Made by a program: the position numbers and the translations under genes
Origin: Roseburia sp.
Lineage (GTDB): Bacteria > Bacillota > Clostridia > Lachnospirales > Lachnospiraceae
Length of the DNA stretch: 46,549 nt
Reading direction: 5' to 3'
Assembly: GCA_017549185.1 (NCBI GenBank)
Contig: JAFYVJ010000041.1
Location: 1-46,549 of the forward strand
Part shown: piece after piece, positions 1 through 8,275 of the stretch
Layout: every line of letters begins with the position of its first letter
How positions within the stretch are numbered: position 1 is the first letter of the stretch
The notes under the pieces: generated by a model
Told to the model about the DNA's origin: nothing
Database searches by the model: none
Seen by the model: only the letters and a program-made list of their open reading frames with translations

Positions 1-27
1 AAATTTACCGATCTTAATTTGATCCAT
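1..27 (-). CDS. 5' end of a CDS leaving the left edge, probably XRE-type regulator
   Basis: Only the first nine codons are present, reading MDQIKIGKF on the minus strand. A strong ribosome binding site (GGAAAGGAGG) lies about 9 bases before the ATG, so a real start is well supported. From memory, this N-terminus is common among Clostridia helix-turn-helix (XRE/Cro) regulators, where MDQIKIGKF is followed by a lambda-repressor-like domain. That identity is inference because the domain itself is outside the window. It is the last visible gene of a minus-strand group with the small ORF, the HD protein and the HAD protein. Confidence 0.5.
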
Positions 28-51
28 AGGTTCGTGTCCTCCTTTCCGGAT

Positions 52-168
52 TTATTGTATGGATTTCCATTTTGTTTTTACACCCACGGAACGTAGAATA
101 TGGTGAATTTTAGCGGTTTCTACGCCACGTAGAGTTGTAATGTATTTGGAAAATTCAAATTCTTGCAT
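52..168 (-). CDS. Small hypothetical protein, 38 aa
   Basis: An uninterrupted minus-strand reading frame of 38 codons starts at ATG 168 and ends in TAA at 52-54. It is hydrophilic and basic at the C-terminus (it ends VGVKTKWKSIQ) and has no membrane segment or cysteine. It fills the gap between the HD-domain gene (40 bases upstream) and the partial regulator gene (24 bases downstream), so it would be co-transcribed. The ribosome binding site is weak (GAAGAG about 8 bases before the ATG). I do not recognise the family. It could be a genuine small protein, a regulator-associated peptide or a remnant of a longer gene. A short palindrome (CTACG-CCA-CGTAG) lies inside it. Confidence 0.4.
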   Translation of the reverse strand: MQEFEFSKYITTLRGVETAKIHHILRSVGVKTKWKSIQ

Positions 169-207
169 GCTTTCAACTCTTCACAAAGCTGAAATTTTCA
201 AGCCACC

Positions 208-693
208 CTATAGTCTTACTCCTAACTCACTTATTAATTTCTGCGTTCTTTCCTTTTGCAAGTAATATTCCTCCATAGGATTTCTGAAATAGTGCTGCAT
301 CTCATCAGCATCTTTTAATATTTCATCAAAATACGTATCCTCTTGCTTTTTATTACTGTGACAGCCGATTGCCCTACATATTAATTCAATCTCATCCTCT
401 GAAAACATCTCCATTTTCATCAAAATATTTTTTGCACATAAAGCAGATTCCTCAGCATGACTTTCCTCTTTATCATACATATATTTGGTATAATCGTGGA
501 GCATTCCTGCCACCTCTGCAAGTTCAGCAGCCACTCTATCATATCCTCTTTTCATAGCAATAAAGGCAGCCGCCTGTCCTACCCCATACAGATGTACATA
601 TGCACATCTTTTAACTTCTTCGTCTTTAATCGCCTTAATATCATTATCAAGAACGTTTCTAACAGCATCAATTCTTGTATATTGTCTTTCCAT
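208..693 (-). CDS. HD-domain protein (putative metal-dependent phosphohydrolase)
   Basis: 161 aa. The start at 693 is chosen because GGTGG lies 7 bases upstream; a longer frame to 732 has no such site. The HD-superfamily metal ligands are visible: H34, the H66-D67 doublet in GMLHDYTK, then H79, H112 and D128/D130 (LKDADEMQH). Members of this superfamily are usually soluble phosphohydrolases acting on nucleotides or related phosphoesters, but the substrate cannot be read from the sequence. The gene lies 96 bases downstream of the HAD hydrolase on the same strand, so the two may be co-expressed as small-molecule phosphatases. A hairpin sits in the gap. Family assignment is firm; function is not. 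Confidence 0.75.
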   Translation of the reverse strand: MERQYTRIDAVRNVLDNDIKAIKDEEVKRCAYVHLYGVGQAAAFIAMKRGYDRVAAELAEVAGMLHDYTKYMYDKEESHAEESALCAKNILMKMEMFSEDEIELICRAIGCHSNKKQEDTYFDEILKDADEMQHYFRNPMEEYYLQKERTQKLISELGVRL

Positions 694-725
694 ATATAAC
701 ACCACCAAATTCAAATAACCGCGCG

Positions 726-752
726 CTTTCAATCTCGCTGTGAGACTGAAAG
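726..752 (-). other. Hairpin between HAD and HD genes
   Basis: An inverted repeat of CTTTCA/TGAAAG encloses a second TCTC/GAGA helix with a short loop. It lies in the gap between the two minus-strand hydrolase genes. There is no U-run, so it is more likely a processing or stability element than a terminator. Confidence 0.35.
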
Positions 753-789
753 TTGCGAGTGCTTGTACTTACTAAATAAAGTATAAATC

Positions 790-1455
790 TCATTTAAAAT
801 ATTCAGTATTATATACCTCTAATAAGTTTTCAACAGCAACAACTCCGTTCGGAACTTCCCTTTTACTTCGATTTATCCATATTGCACTTATTCCAACCAT
901 GGCAGCCCCTTTAACATCACTACTTAACGAATCACCAATATGTACCACCTGTTCAGCGGACAATCCCGTACTATTTAGTGCAAACTCAAAAAGTTCTTTT
1001 CTTGGTTTGTATGATTTAGCATCTTCACTCGTAAAGATTCCATCAGGTTTCAATCCATGATATTCTATTGCTTTTAAAACATCATCCCTATCTATGTTAG
1101 ATACAACATAAATTGGCACTGGACACATTTCAAAAAACTGCTTTGATTCCTCAAAAATAGGCGGCTTTATCCAATGTGCAAACATCAAATCACTTAATTC
1201 TTGTGCATTAGCAGTCGACTTAAAATACTCTATTGTTTTCTTCAATGACTGATATTCCAATTTCCGCTGTGTTTCAAAACTATCTCCATAGGCTGAATTA
1301 AATGCCTTTTGAAAGTCATTCCACCAATATGCACCTATCTCTGATTTATCTTTCACTTCTCCTGTACTGTATATTTCTTGTGATATCTGTTTAATTACTT
1401 CTCCATCCTCATGTACGACAGTACCATAAAAATCTATAAACACTGCTTTTATCAT
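790..1455 (-). CDS. HAD-superfamily hydrolase
   Basis: 221 aa. The start at 1455 is chosen because the fold begins there (MIKAVFIDFYGT) and GGAGG lies about 12 bases upstream; the longer frame runs into the insertion element. HAD motif I is DFYGT (nucleophile D8), the variant without the second Asp that is typical of haloacid-dehalogenase-like and related members. Motif II is VVSN, motif III the lysine in SYKPRKELFEFAL, and motif IV HIGDSLSSDV. A C1-type helical cap fits between motifs I and II. It is likely a small cytosolic phosphatase or dehalogenase-like enzyme of unknown substrate. The mobile element begins within about 50-90 bases upstream and no clear promoter remains, so native expression may be disturbed. 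Confidence 0.8.
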   Translation of the reverse strand: MIKAVFIDFYGTVVHEDGEVIKQISQEIYSTGEVKDKSEIGAYWWNDFQKAFNSAYGDSFETQRKLEYQSLKKTIEYFKSTANAQELSDLMFAHWIKPPIFEESKQFFEMCPVPIYVVSNIDRDDVLKAIEYHGLKPDGIFTSEDAKSYKPRKELFEFALNSTGLSAEQVVHIGDSLSSDVKGAAMVGISAIWINRSKREVPNGVVAVENLLEVYNTEYFK

Positions 1456-1505
1456 TCCGTTGTGATACCTCCGCTTATTCGTAAAATTCAAATTGAACAA
1501 AATCG

Positions 1506-1550
1506 CTGCGCGATGGCCTGCCAAGGCTGTGGCGCAGTTTTTCTATTTTT
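1506..1550 (+). terminator. Hairpin plus T-run at the left end of the IS
   Basis: A stem of CTGCGC (1506-1511) with GCGCAG (1532-1537) encloses GCCT/AGGC and is followed by TTTTT and, a few bases on, another T-run within a CTATTTTT/AAAAATAG palindrome (1543-1559). It could block transcription entering the element, or be part of the IS terminus. Which role applies is not resolved. Confidence 0.5.
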
Positions 1551-1555
1551 CAAAA

Positions 1556-1697
1556 ATAGGCAGTGACAGGATTGTCCCAAGATAGTATTGTTAAAGCACG
1601 ACCAAAAACAAACTTCAAACACGGGCTTCGTCCCAGCAACTGCCTATGAAAAGAATATCATCTTTAGGCTGCTTTCACAAGCAGTTTTATTTTATTA
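1556..1697 (+). ncRNA. Candidate structured RNA or leader upstream of the recombinase
   Basis: A 9-bp perfect helix (1556-1564 with 1639-1647) closes a domain that contains GACA/TGTC (1565-1576) and a GGG/CCC hairpin near 1623-1634, giving a three-way-junction-like layout. It is followed by a compact terminator hairpin CTGCTT-TCAC-AAGCAG (1669-1684) with a T-rich tail (TTTTATTTTATT). The recombinase start is about 60 bases further on. This would suit a short RNA or an attenuating leader carried by the element. I do not recognise a known riboswitch or IS-associated RNA in it. Confidence 0.4.
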
Positions 1698-1756
1698 ATG
1701 CACCTCCAGGATTGGTAGTTGATTTTATTTCACTATCTTAATTCATGGAGGTTTTT

Positions 1757-2608
1757 ATGTATAACAACTATTTATTACAACTTGAAGAAGCCGGAAAAAT
1801 CCGCAATCTCAAACAACGTACTATTGACGGCTATAAAAGCTATGTTTCTTATTTTCTGAGATATATGAATAAAAATCCAGAAGAACTTACCTGTCAGGAC
1901 GTCAGAAAGTTTCTTCTTCTCAAAAAAGAGGAAGGACTCAAAGCAACTACACTGAATCTTTATAATTCAGCAATCCGTTTCTTCTTCCGCAACGTTCTTC
2001 ACATACTTTGGGATGATATCACTGTTCCTCGTATGATGATAGAACACAAACTTCCTGTGGTACTTTCCGCAGCAGAAATTGACAGACTCCTGAATGCTAC
2101 AAAAGATCTAAAATACAGAGCCATGTTTGCAACCATGTATTCTTCTGGAATGCGTGTCTCCGAAGTTATTCATCTTCATTATGATGATATTTCACGCACA
2201 AACATGCAGATTCACATCCGAGATACCAAGAACCGTATGGACAGATACACCATTCTTTCGGAAAGAAATCTTGAAATACTAACAGAATACTGGTTCTGCA
2301 AAGGCAAACCCCGAGAAATTCTTTTCCCAAATAAATTTACTGGACAGTATCTTTCAATACGAGCAGTAGAACAGGCCATGCGTAGAGCTGTTACAAATGC
2401 CGGTCTTCCTGGCAAAGCTACTCCTCATTGTCTACGACACAGTTTTGCCACTCACCTCATGGAACAGGGTGTAGAGCAAAGAAATATACAGGCCCTACTT
2501 GGACATCGTGATCCAAAATCCACTGAAGTATACCTTCATGTCAGCAACAAAACTCTTATGGGCGTCCGCAGTCCTTTTGACAGGGAGGTAAGTGCTTCCC
2601 ATGAATAA
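1757..2608 (+). CDS. Tyrosine recombinase (phage-integrase family) of the IS
   Basis: 283 aa. The start at 1757 is chosen because GGAGG sits 6 bases upstream; an ATG at 1745 overlaps that site. The N-terminal half is a SAM-like core-binding domain (about residues 1-85). The catalytic domain shows R133 (SSGMRVSEV), a K near 158, the H224-x-x-R227 box (HCLRHSFATH), H250 (LLGHRD) and nucleophile Y259 (TEVYLHVS). All key residues are present, so the enzyme looks active. It would cut and rejoin DNA at specific sites. Its stop overlaps the transposase start by 8 bases, implying translational coupling. The overall shape is XerC/XerD-like but the context marks it as element-borne. Confidence 0.85.
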   Translation: MYNNYLLQLEEAGKIRNLKQRTIDGYKSYVSYFLRYMNKNPEELTCQDVRKFLLLKKEEGLKATTLNLYNSAIRFFFRNVLHILWDDITVPRMMIEHKLPVVLSAAEIDRLLNATKDLKYRAMFATMYSSGMRVSEVIHLHYDDISRTNMQIHIRDTKNRMDRYTILSERNLEILTEYWFCKGKPREILFPNKFTGQYLSIRAVEQAMRRAVTNAGLPGKATPHCLRHSFATHLMEQGVEQRNIQALLGHRDPKSTEVYLHVSNKTLMGVRSPFDREVSASHE

Positions 2609-3752
2609 ACCAACCGTTCAGGATATTTTCAACCGATTTTATCCTGCGTATATTGAACAGTATTCGCCATCTGCCATACAGATGAAGACAGCCCATAACA
2701 TAATCAACTGCAAAACCGGTGCATATGGTTCCAATATAAGCATCTGCGAAGACTGTGGAAAAATACATATCCATCATAACTCCTGCCGAAACCGCTGTTG
2801 CCCTATGTGTCAGGCAATTCCGAAGGAATTATGGATGGATGCACGAAGGGAAGATGTACTGGATGCTCCGTATTTCCATCTTGTATTTACTGTTCCTGAT
2901 ATTTTAAATCCAGTTATTCTCAGTAATCAGAAACTGTTGTATGATGCACTTTACCATGCAGCTTCCGCAACAATCGATGAACTTGCTACCGACACCAAAT
3001 ATCTTGGTGCAAAAGTAGGATATATCTGTATTTTACATACCTGGGGTTCCGAAATGAATTTTCATCCCCATATCCATACCATCCTGCTCGGTGGTGGTCT
3101 GACAGCAAAAAATCAGTGGAAAGATAACGGGAATGACTTTTTTCTTCCTATACAAGTCATTTCAAAAGTATTCCGCGGAAAATATTTAGATGAATTGAAA
3201 TTACTTTGGAAAGAAGAAAAACTTCAGTTTTATGGTTCTTCTGAAAAATACCGCAACCACTATGTTTTTCAGGAACTGCTCGATACATGCTATACGATGG
3301 AATGGGTTCCTTATTGCAAGAAGACTTTTAATGGTGCCCAGTCAGTAATCAATTATCTTGGGAAATACACGCACCGTATTGCCATCAGCAATTACCGTAT
3401 TATCAGCATGGATGAACAAACAGTTACTTTTTCCGTAAAAGATTATCACAATGAAGGAAAGTGGAAAAATCTAACCTTATCCGGGATAGAATTTATTCGC
3501 CGCTTTTTAATGCACGTACCACCAAAACGTTTTGTACGCATCCGACACTATGGACTGTTATGCTCACGCACCAAAAACAAAAAACTTACCATTTGCAGAA
3601 ATCTTCTTGGCTGCCAGAAGTATCTTTCAAAGCTGCGTGAAATGGAAATGCCACAGATGCTGGAACATCTTTACGGAATCAAAGCCTGCATATGTAAGAC
3701 ATGTGGTGGACACCTTGGTAAACCACAAAAGCGATTACCATTACGATGTTAA
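2601..3752 (+). CDS. IS91-family Y2 transposase
   Basis: 383 aa. The ATG at 2601 has GGGAGG about 12 bases upstream; a GTG at 2592 is too close to that site. The N-terminus has a zinc-finger-like cluster (C49, C52, C62, C66, C67, C70), as in the transposase zinc-binding domain of this family. The HUH-type metal motif is H155-P-H157-I-H159 in NFHPHIHT. The two catalytic tyrosines are Y252 and Y256 in YLGKY, the spacing used by IS91-type enzymes. It would nick one strand at the element end and drive rolling-circle-like transposition. The C-terminus has two further CxxC-like pairs (CICKTCGG). Length is close to the usual 380-430 aa and the gene looks intact. Confidence 0.85.
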   Translation: MNKPTVQDIFNRFYPAYIEQYSPSAIQMKTAHNIINCKTGAYGSNISICEDCGKIHIHHNSCRNRCCPMCQAIPKELWMDARREDVLDAPYFHLVFTVPDILNPVILSNQKLLYDALYHAASATIDELATDTKYLGAKVGYICILHTWGSEMNFHPHIHTILLGGGLTAKNQWKDNGNDFFLPIQVISKVFRGKYLDELKLLWKEEKLQFYGSSEKYRNHYVFQELLDTCYTMEWVPYCKKTFNGAQSVINYLGKYTHRIAISNYRIISMDEQTVTFSVKDYHNEGKWKNLTLSGIEFIRRFLMHVPPKRFVRIRHYGLLCSRTKNKKLTICRNLLGCQKYLSKLREMEMPQMLEHLYGIKACICKTCGGHLGKPQKRLPLRC

Positions 3753-3779
3753 AAACTGGAATTTCATATTTTTTTAGTG

Positions 3780-3798
3780 CCTCAGATACTGAGGTTTT
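3780..3798 (+). terminator. Weak terminator after the IS transposase
   Basis: A perfect 6-bp stem CCTCAG-ATA-CTGAGG (3780-3794) is followed by TTTTATTG, 27 bases beyond the transposase stop. The stem is short, so termination may be partial. Confidence 0.5.
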
Positions 3799-3930
3799 AT
3801 TGTTGTGCAATTATATCTAGAAAAGTTATGGAATTTCTCGCAATTCATAAATGATTCCAGTATAATCATAGACAAGAACAACAGATTAAAAGTCCATAGT
3901 CTACAACTAAGGGACGCTTACTTTGTTCAA

Positions 3931-4024
3931 TTAGGCTAAATCGAAAATGGTGCAAACGAAAGGGCAATTCATTGGAAATACCAACATTGCTTTTTCGTTT
4001 ACACCATCATCGATTCTAACCTAA
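3931..4024. repeat. 94-bp imperfect palindrome, nearly full-length hairpin
   Basis: Read from the ends inward the arms pair as TTAGG/CCTAA, AATCG/CGATT, ATGGTG/CACCAT, AAACGAAA/TTTCGTTT, GG/TT (wobble as RNA), GCAAT/ATTGC and TTGG/CCAA around an AAATA loop. That is about 35 pairs, with the interruptions small and mostly symmetric. It lies between the IS and the tuf terminator and is not explained by either. It could be the replication end of the IS, a MITE-like element, or a hairpin RNA. Confidence 0.6.
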
Positions 4025-4143
4025 AGAATTTGTCGAACTGTTTAACCATTCATCTTTATATACCTATTATACAGAATATCCTCCGAATAGGGAAACAGAA
4101 CTTTTTAGAACTTTTCGATTTTACTTAACTACATAAAAGCATG

Positions 4144-4177
4144 TAAAAAGGCTCCCGAGGAAAACCTCGAGAGCCTT
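4144..4177 (-). terminator. tuf terminator
   Basis: On the minus strand AAGGCTC-T-CGAGG pairs with CCTCG-G-GAGCCTT across a TTTT loop and runs into TTTTTAC. It lies 35 bases after the tuf stop. Confidence 0.85.
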
Positions 4178-4212
4178 GATTTTTACTAGCTTTGTGACAC
4201 TATCAATTGAAA

Positions 4213-5400
4213 TTATTCAACGATAGTAGCAACTCTACCAGAACCTACAGTACGTCCACCTTCACGGATAGCGAATGTAAGACCCTGTTCCATAGCTACT
4301 GGATGAATTAATTCGATTGTCATTTCGATGTTATCGCCTGGCATACACATTTCTGTGCCTTCTGGTAAGCGGCAAACACCTGTAACGTCTGTTGTTCTGA
4401 AGTAGAACTGTGGACGGTAGTTGTTGAAGAATGGTGTATGACGACCACCTTCGTCTTTTGTTAATACGTAAACCTGAGCTGTAAATTTGCTATGGCATTT
4501 TACAGAACCTGGTTTAACAAGACACTGTCCTCTCTGGATTTCGTCACGGTTTACACCACGAAGTAATGCACCAATGTTATCACCAGCGAAAGCTTCGTCT
4601 AACATCTTACGGAACATTTCGATACCAGTTACAGTTGTTTTCTTAGATTCTTCTTTGATACCGATGATTTCTAATTCATCACCAAGGTGAAGAGTACCAC
4701 GTTCTACTCTACCTGTAGCAACTGTACCACGACCTGTGATTGTGAATACGTCTTCTACTGGCATTAAGAATGGCTTATCTGTATCACGTTCTGGATCTGG
4801 AATGAATGAGTCAACAGTTGCCATAAGTTCCATAATCTTGTCGCCCCATGGTCCCATTGGATCTTCAAGAGCTTTAAGACCTGAACCTCTGATGATTGGA
4901 CAATCATTGAAGCCATACTCTTCTAACTGTTCTGTGATTTCCATTTCTACTAATTCTAATAATTCTTCGTCATCAACCATATCACATTTGTTCATGAATA
5001 CAACGATGTATGGTACACCTACCTGACGAGATAATAAGATATGCTCTTTTGTCTGAGCCATTACACCATCAGTAGCAGCTACGATTAAGATAGCACCGTC
5101 CATCTGAGCAGCACCTGTGATCATGTTCTTAACGTAGTCAGCATGTCCAGGACAGTCTACGTGAGCGTAGTGTCTGTTTTCTGTCTGGTATTCAACGTGA
5201 GCTGTAGAGATTGTGATACCACGTTCTCTTTCTTCTGGAGCTTTGTCGATGTTTTCGAAATCTACTTTTTCGTTACCAGCTACTCTTTCAGCTAATACTT
5301 TTGTGATAGCTGCTGTTGTTGTTGTTTTACCATGGTCTACGTGTCCGATAGTACCAATGTTACAATGAGCTTTTGTTCTTTCAAATTTAGCCTTTGCCAT
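4213..5400 (-). CDS. tuf: Elongation factor Tu
   Basis: 395 aa, the normal bacterial length. EF-Tu is the GTPase that delivers aminoacyl-tRNA to the ribosomal A site. Visible G-domain motifs are GHVDHGKT (residues 19-26), the switch I region with [15 protein letters not shown], and NKCD. Domain II begins near [18 protein letters not shown] and domain III ends in [10 protein letters not shown]. The ATG follows AAGGAGG with normal spacing. The gene stands apart from fusA by 208 bases and has its own promoter plus a short GCCCC/GGGGC hairpin just before the ribosome binding site. This permits the higher expression EF-Tu needs. Nothing looks broken. Confidence 0.97.
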   Translation of the reverse strand: MAKAKFERTKAHCNIGTIGHVDHGKTTTTAAITKVLAERVAGNEKVDFENIDKAPEERERGITISTAHVEYQTENRHYAHVDCPGHADYVKNMITGAAQMDGAILIVAATDGVMAQTKEHILLSRQVGVPYIVVFMNKCDMVDDEELLELVEMEITEQLEEYGFNDCPIIRGSGLKALEDPMGPWGDKIMELMATVDSFIPDPERDTDKPFLMPVEDVFTITGRGTVATGRVERGTLHLGDELEIIGIKEESKKTTVTGIEMFRKMLDEAFAGDNIGALLRGVNRDEIQRGQCLVKPGSVKCHSKFTAQVYVLTKDEGGRHTPFFNNYRPQFYFRTTDVTGVCRLPEGTEMCMPGDNIEMTIELIHPVAMEQGLTFAIREGGRTVGSGRVATIVE

Positions 5401-5475
5401 TTGAATAATCCTCCTTAAATTACTGCCCCCAAAGGGGCTATATGCTTTTTATTATAAAATAACTCGCTAACAATG

Positions 5476-5504
5476 ATTATATTAAATAATTCGCATATTT
5501 TCAA
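5476..5504 (-). promoter_or_regulatory. tuf promoter
   Basis: Minus-strand TTGAAA, 17-base spacer, TATAAT. It lies about 75 bases before the tuf start and after the fusA stop. Confidence 0.75.
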
Positions 5505-5515
5505 GTTATTTTTAT

Positions 5516-5547
5516 AACAGAATCCCCTAAAATTAGGGAATTCTGTT
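5516..5547 (-). other. Hairpin between fusA and tuf
   Basis: AACAGAAT/ATTCTGTT plus an inner CCCTAA/TTAGGG-type helix form a strong hairpin about 60 bases after the fusA stop. On the minus strand it is followed by ATAAAAATAAC rather than a T-run, so it may stabilise the fusA mRNA 3' end or terminate only partly. Confidence 0.5.
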
Positions 5548-5608
5548 CATTTTTACACTTTTTACCAAAAAAACTTATTTTACAACAAATTTATTTTGTG
5601 GGTAAAAT

Positions 5609-7726
5609 TTATTTTGCTTTGTCAGCAAGTACTTTTTCCTGTACAGACTTTGGTACTGGCTCATATTTCTCGAAGAACATTGAGTAGTTACCACGTCCCT
5701 GTGTCTTAGAACGTAAGTCTGTAGAGTAACCAAACATTTCAGCAAGTGGAACATAACCACGAACGATCTTACCACCGCCAAGGTCATCCATACCTTCGAT
5801 ACGTCCACGACGTGAGTTGATATCACCAATAACGTCGCCCATGTATTCTTCTGGCATAGTAACTTCTACTTTCATGATTGGCTCAAGTAATACACAGCCA
5901 GCTTTTGCCATAGCTTCTTTGAAACACATAGAACCTGCAATCTTGAATGCCATTTCAGAAGAGTCAACTTCATGGTAAGATCCATCGTATACGTTAGCGT
6001 ATACACCTACTACTGGGAATCCACCTAAGTTACCAGCTTTAGTTGCTTCTTCGATACCTTCACCAACTGCTGGGATATATTCCTTAGGAATAGCACCACC
6101 AACAACTGTTGATTCGAATTTGAATAATTCTTCACCGTTGGCATCCATTGGAGCAAATTTAACTTTACAGTGACCGTACTGACCACGACCACCAGACTGT
6201 TTTGCATATTTGTATTCAACATCAACTGGTTTTGTAAATGTTTCTCTGTATGCTACCTGTGGAGCACCAACGTTAGCTTCTACCTTGAATTCACGAAGGA
6301 GACGGTCTACGATGATCTCTAAGTGTAACTCACCCATACCAGCGATGATTGTCTGACCAGTTTCCTGATCTGTATGAGCACGGAATGTTGGATCTTCTTC
6401 TGCAAGTTTTGCAAGAGCTTCACCCATCTTGCCCTGACCAGCTTTTGTTTTTGGCTCGATAGCGAGCTGGATAACTGGTTCTGGGAATTCCATAGATTCA
6501 AGGATTACTGGGTGCTGTTCGTCACAAATTGTATCACCTGTTGATGTTACTTTGAAACCTACAGCAGCAGCGATATCACCTGAATATACGATATCTAATT
6601 CTTCACGTTTGTTAGCGTGCATCTGAAGGATACGGCCAACACGTTCTTTTTTGCCCTTTGTAGCGTTTAATACATAAGAACCTGATTTACATGTTCCTGA
6701 GTATACACGGAAGTAAGCAAGCTTACCTACGAATGGGTCTGTCATAATCTTGAATGCTAAAGCTGAGAATGGTTCTTCGTCAGATGACTTTCTTTCGATA
6801 TCGTTACCATCCATATCAACACCCTTAATAGCAGGGATATCTGTTGGAGCTGGCATAAATTCGATAACAGCGTCAAGAAGTTTCTGAACACCTTTATTTC
6901 TATAAGAAGTACCACAACAAACTGGAATTGCTTCACAGTTACATGTAGCTTTTCTTAATGCAGCTTTTAATTCTTCTACAGAAGGTTCTTCACCTTCTAA
7001 ATACATCATCATTAATTCGTCATCTAATTCGCAGATTTTCTCTATTAATTCTGAACGATATAATTCTGCTTCGTCAGCCATATCACCTAAATCGTCTGTA
7101 ACAGTGATATCATCACCCTTATCATCGTTGTAGATGTATGCTTTCATTTCGAATAAGTCGATGATTCCTTTGAATTCATCTTCTTTACCAATTGGTAACT
7201 GAAGACAAATAGCGTTCTTACCTAATCTTGTACGAATCTGGTCTACACATCCGTAGAAGTTTGCACCAAGGATGTCCATCTTGTTGATGTAAGCCATACG
7301 TGGTACCTGGTATGTGTCAGCCTGTCTCCAAACGTTTTCTGACTGTGGTTCTACACCACCTTTTGCACAGAAAACACCAACAGCGCCGTCAAGTACACGA
7401 AGTGAACGCTCTACTTCAACTGTAAAGTCTACGTGTCCAGGAGTATCAATGATGTTGATACGGTGTTCTAAAGCGCCTGGTTTCACTTTAGTCTGTTCCT
7501 GTAATGTCCAGTGACATGTTGTAGCTGCTGAAGTAATTGTGATACCTCTTTCCTGCTCCTGTTCCATCCAGTCCATTGTAGCAGTACCTTCATGAGTATC
7601 ACCAATCTTATAGTTAACACCGGTATAGTATAAGATACGCTCTGTTGTGGTAGTTTTACCAGCATCAATATGCGCCATAATACCAATGTTTCTGGTTCTC
7701 TCTAATGGATATTCTCTTCCAGCCAA
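5609..7726 (-). CDS. fusA: Elongation factor G
   Basis: 705 aa. EF-G is the GTPase that drives ribosomal translocation and, with RRF, ribosome recycling. It shows AHIDAGKT (P-loop), the switch [31 protein letters not shown], and the domain IV/V signatures GRGQYGH and [10 protein letters not shown]. The start codon is TTG: AGGAGG lies upstream at about 8 bases and the family N-terminus [20 protein letters not shown] begins directly after it. A short extra segment before the DTPGH motif makes the G domain slightly longer than in many EF-G proteins. It follows rpsG by 78 bases in the str-type operon. Confidence 0.96.
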   Translation of the reverse strand: MAGREYPLERTRNIGIMAHIDAGKTTTTERILYYTGVNYKIGDTHEGTATMDWMEQEQERGITITSAATTCHWTLQEQTKVKPGALEHRINIIDTPGHVDFTVEVERSLRVLDGAVGVFCAKGGVEPQSENVWRQADTYQVPRMAYINKMDILGANFYGCVDQIRTRLGKNAICLQLPIGKEDEFKGIIDLFEMKAYIYNDDKGDDITVTDDLGDMADEAELYRSELIEKICELDDELMMMYLEGEEPSVEELKAALRKATCNCEAIPVCCGTSYRNKGVQKLLDAVIEFMPAPTDIPAIKGVDMDGNDIERKSSDEEPFSALAFKIMTDPFVGKLAYFRVYSGTCKSGSYVLNATKGKKERVGRILQMHANKREELDIVYSGDIAAAVGFKVTSTGDTICDEQHPVILESMEFPEPVIQLAIEPKTKAGQGKMGEALAKLAEEDPTFRAHTDQETGQTIIAGMGELHLEIIVDRLLREFKVEANVGAPQVAYRETFTKPVDVEYKYAKQSGGRGQYGHCKVKFAPMDANGEELFKFESTVVGGAIPKEYIPAVGEGIEEATKAGNLGGFPVVGVYANVYDGSYHEVDSSEMAFKIAGSMCFKEAMAKAGCVLLEPIMKVEVTMPEEYMGDVIGDINSRRGRIEGMDDLGGGKIVRGYVPLAEMFGYSTDLRSKTQGRGNYSMFFEKYEPVPKSVQEKVLADKAK

Positions 7727-7754
7727 AGGTTTTTCCTCCTATATTTACTATGCA

Positions 7755-7786
7755 TTCATGCACACACCACACGGGCAGTGCATGAA
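7755..7786 (-). other. Hairpin between rpsG and fusA
   Basis: A 9-bp perfect inverted repeat TTCATGCAC/GTGCATGAA with a 14-base loop lies in the short rpsG-fusA gap, ahead of the fusA ribosome binding site. There is no T-run. It may tune fusA translation or act as an RNA-processing point. Confidence 0.45.
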
Positions 7787-7804
7787 GCAACTATTCGCAA
7801 AAAA

Positions 7805-8275
7805 TTAGAAACGATAGTGAGCGAAAGCTTTGTTTGCTTCTGCCATTCTGTGCATTTCTTCTTTTCTCTTTACAGATGCACCTGTGTTGTTGTATGCATC
7901 CATAATTTCGTTAGCGAGCTTTTCTTCCATAGTTTTCTCGCCTCTCTTACGAGAGAACATTGTTAACCAACGAAGAGCTAATGTCTGACGACGATCTGCT
8001 CTAACTTCGATTGGCACCTGGTATGTTGCTCCACCAATACGTCTAGCCTTTACTTCAAGTACTGGCATAACGTTGTTCATTGCTTCTTCAAATACTTCAA
8101 GAGCTGGCTTTTCTGTCTTAGCCTCTACTCTTGCGAAAGCTCCATATACAATCTTCTGTGCAACACCTTTCTTACCATCTAACATAATGTTGTTGATAAG
8201 CTTTGTAACCACTTTGTTATTGTACATTGGATCTGCTAATACGTCTCTTTTCTGAGTATGTCCTTTACGTGGCAC
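7805..8275 (-). CDS. rpsG: 30S ribosomal protein S7
   Basis: 156 aa starting with GTG at 8275, giving the canonical MPRKG N-terminus. AAGGAGG sits 8 bases upstream of that GTG, and the length matches the family's 156 aa, so the longer in-frame extension is rejected. S7 nucleates assembly of the 30S head and binds 16S rRNA 3' domain. Visible family features are [29 protein letters not shown], and the end [10 protein letters not shown]. In E. coli S7 represses its own operon by binding the rpsL-rpsG spacer; here that spacer is unusually long and hairpin-rich. Confidence 0.96.
   Translation of the reverse strand: MPRKGHTQKRDVLADPMYNNKVVTKLINNIMLDGKKGVAQKIVYGAFARVEAKTEKPALEVFEEAMNNVMPVLEVKARRIGGATYQVPIEVRADRRQTLALRWLTMFSRKRGEKTMEEKLANEIMDAYNNTGASVKRKEEMHRMAEANKAFAHYRF

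Larger units (their letters stand above)
1500..3875 (+). mobile_element. IS91-like element: tyrosine recombinase + Y2 transposase
   Basis: Two overlapping plus-strand genes (tyrosine recombinase 1757-2608, HUH/Y2 transposase 2601-3752) form a unit inserted among minus-strand genes. IS91-family elements move by rolling-circle-like replication, lack terminal inverted repeats and make no target duplication, so the ends cannot be fixed by repeats. The left limit is placed near the hairpin at 1506 and the right limit near the CAAG/GAAC tetranucleotides at 3873-3879, which match the family's usual target. Both limits are inference and could be off by about 100 bases. Some family members are known to carry an integrase-like gene ahead of the transposase, as here. 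Confidence 0.6.

Noticed and set aside
3532-3777. 81-codon ORF at the end of the transposase gene
   Set aside because: Out-of-frame shadow of the transposase C-terminus with no start signal.
3947-4024. 26-codon plus-strand ORF spanning the 94-bp palindrome
   Set aside because: No ribosome binding site, and its sequence is dictated by the palindrome; coding is unlikely.
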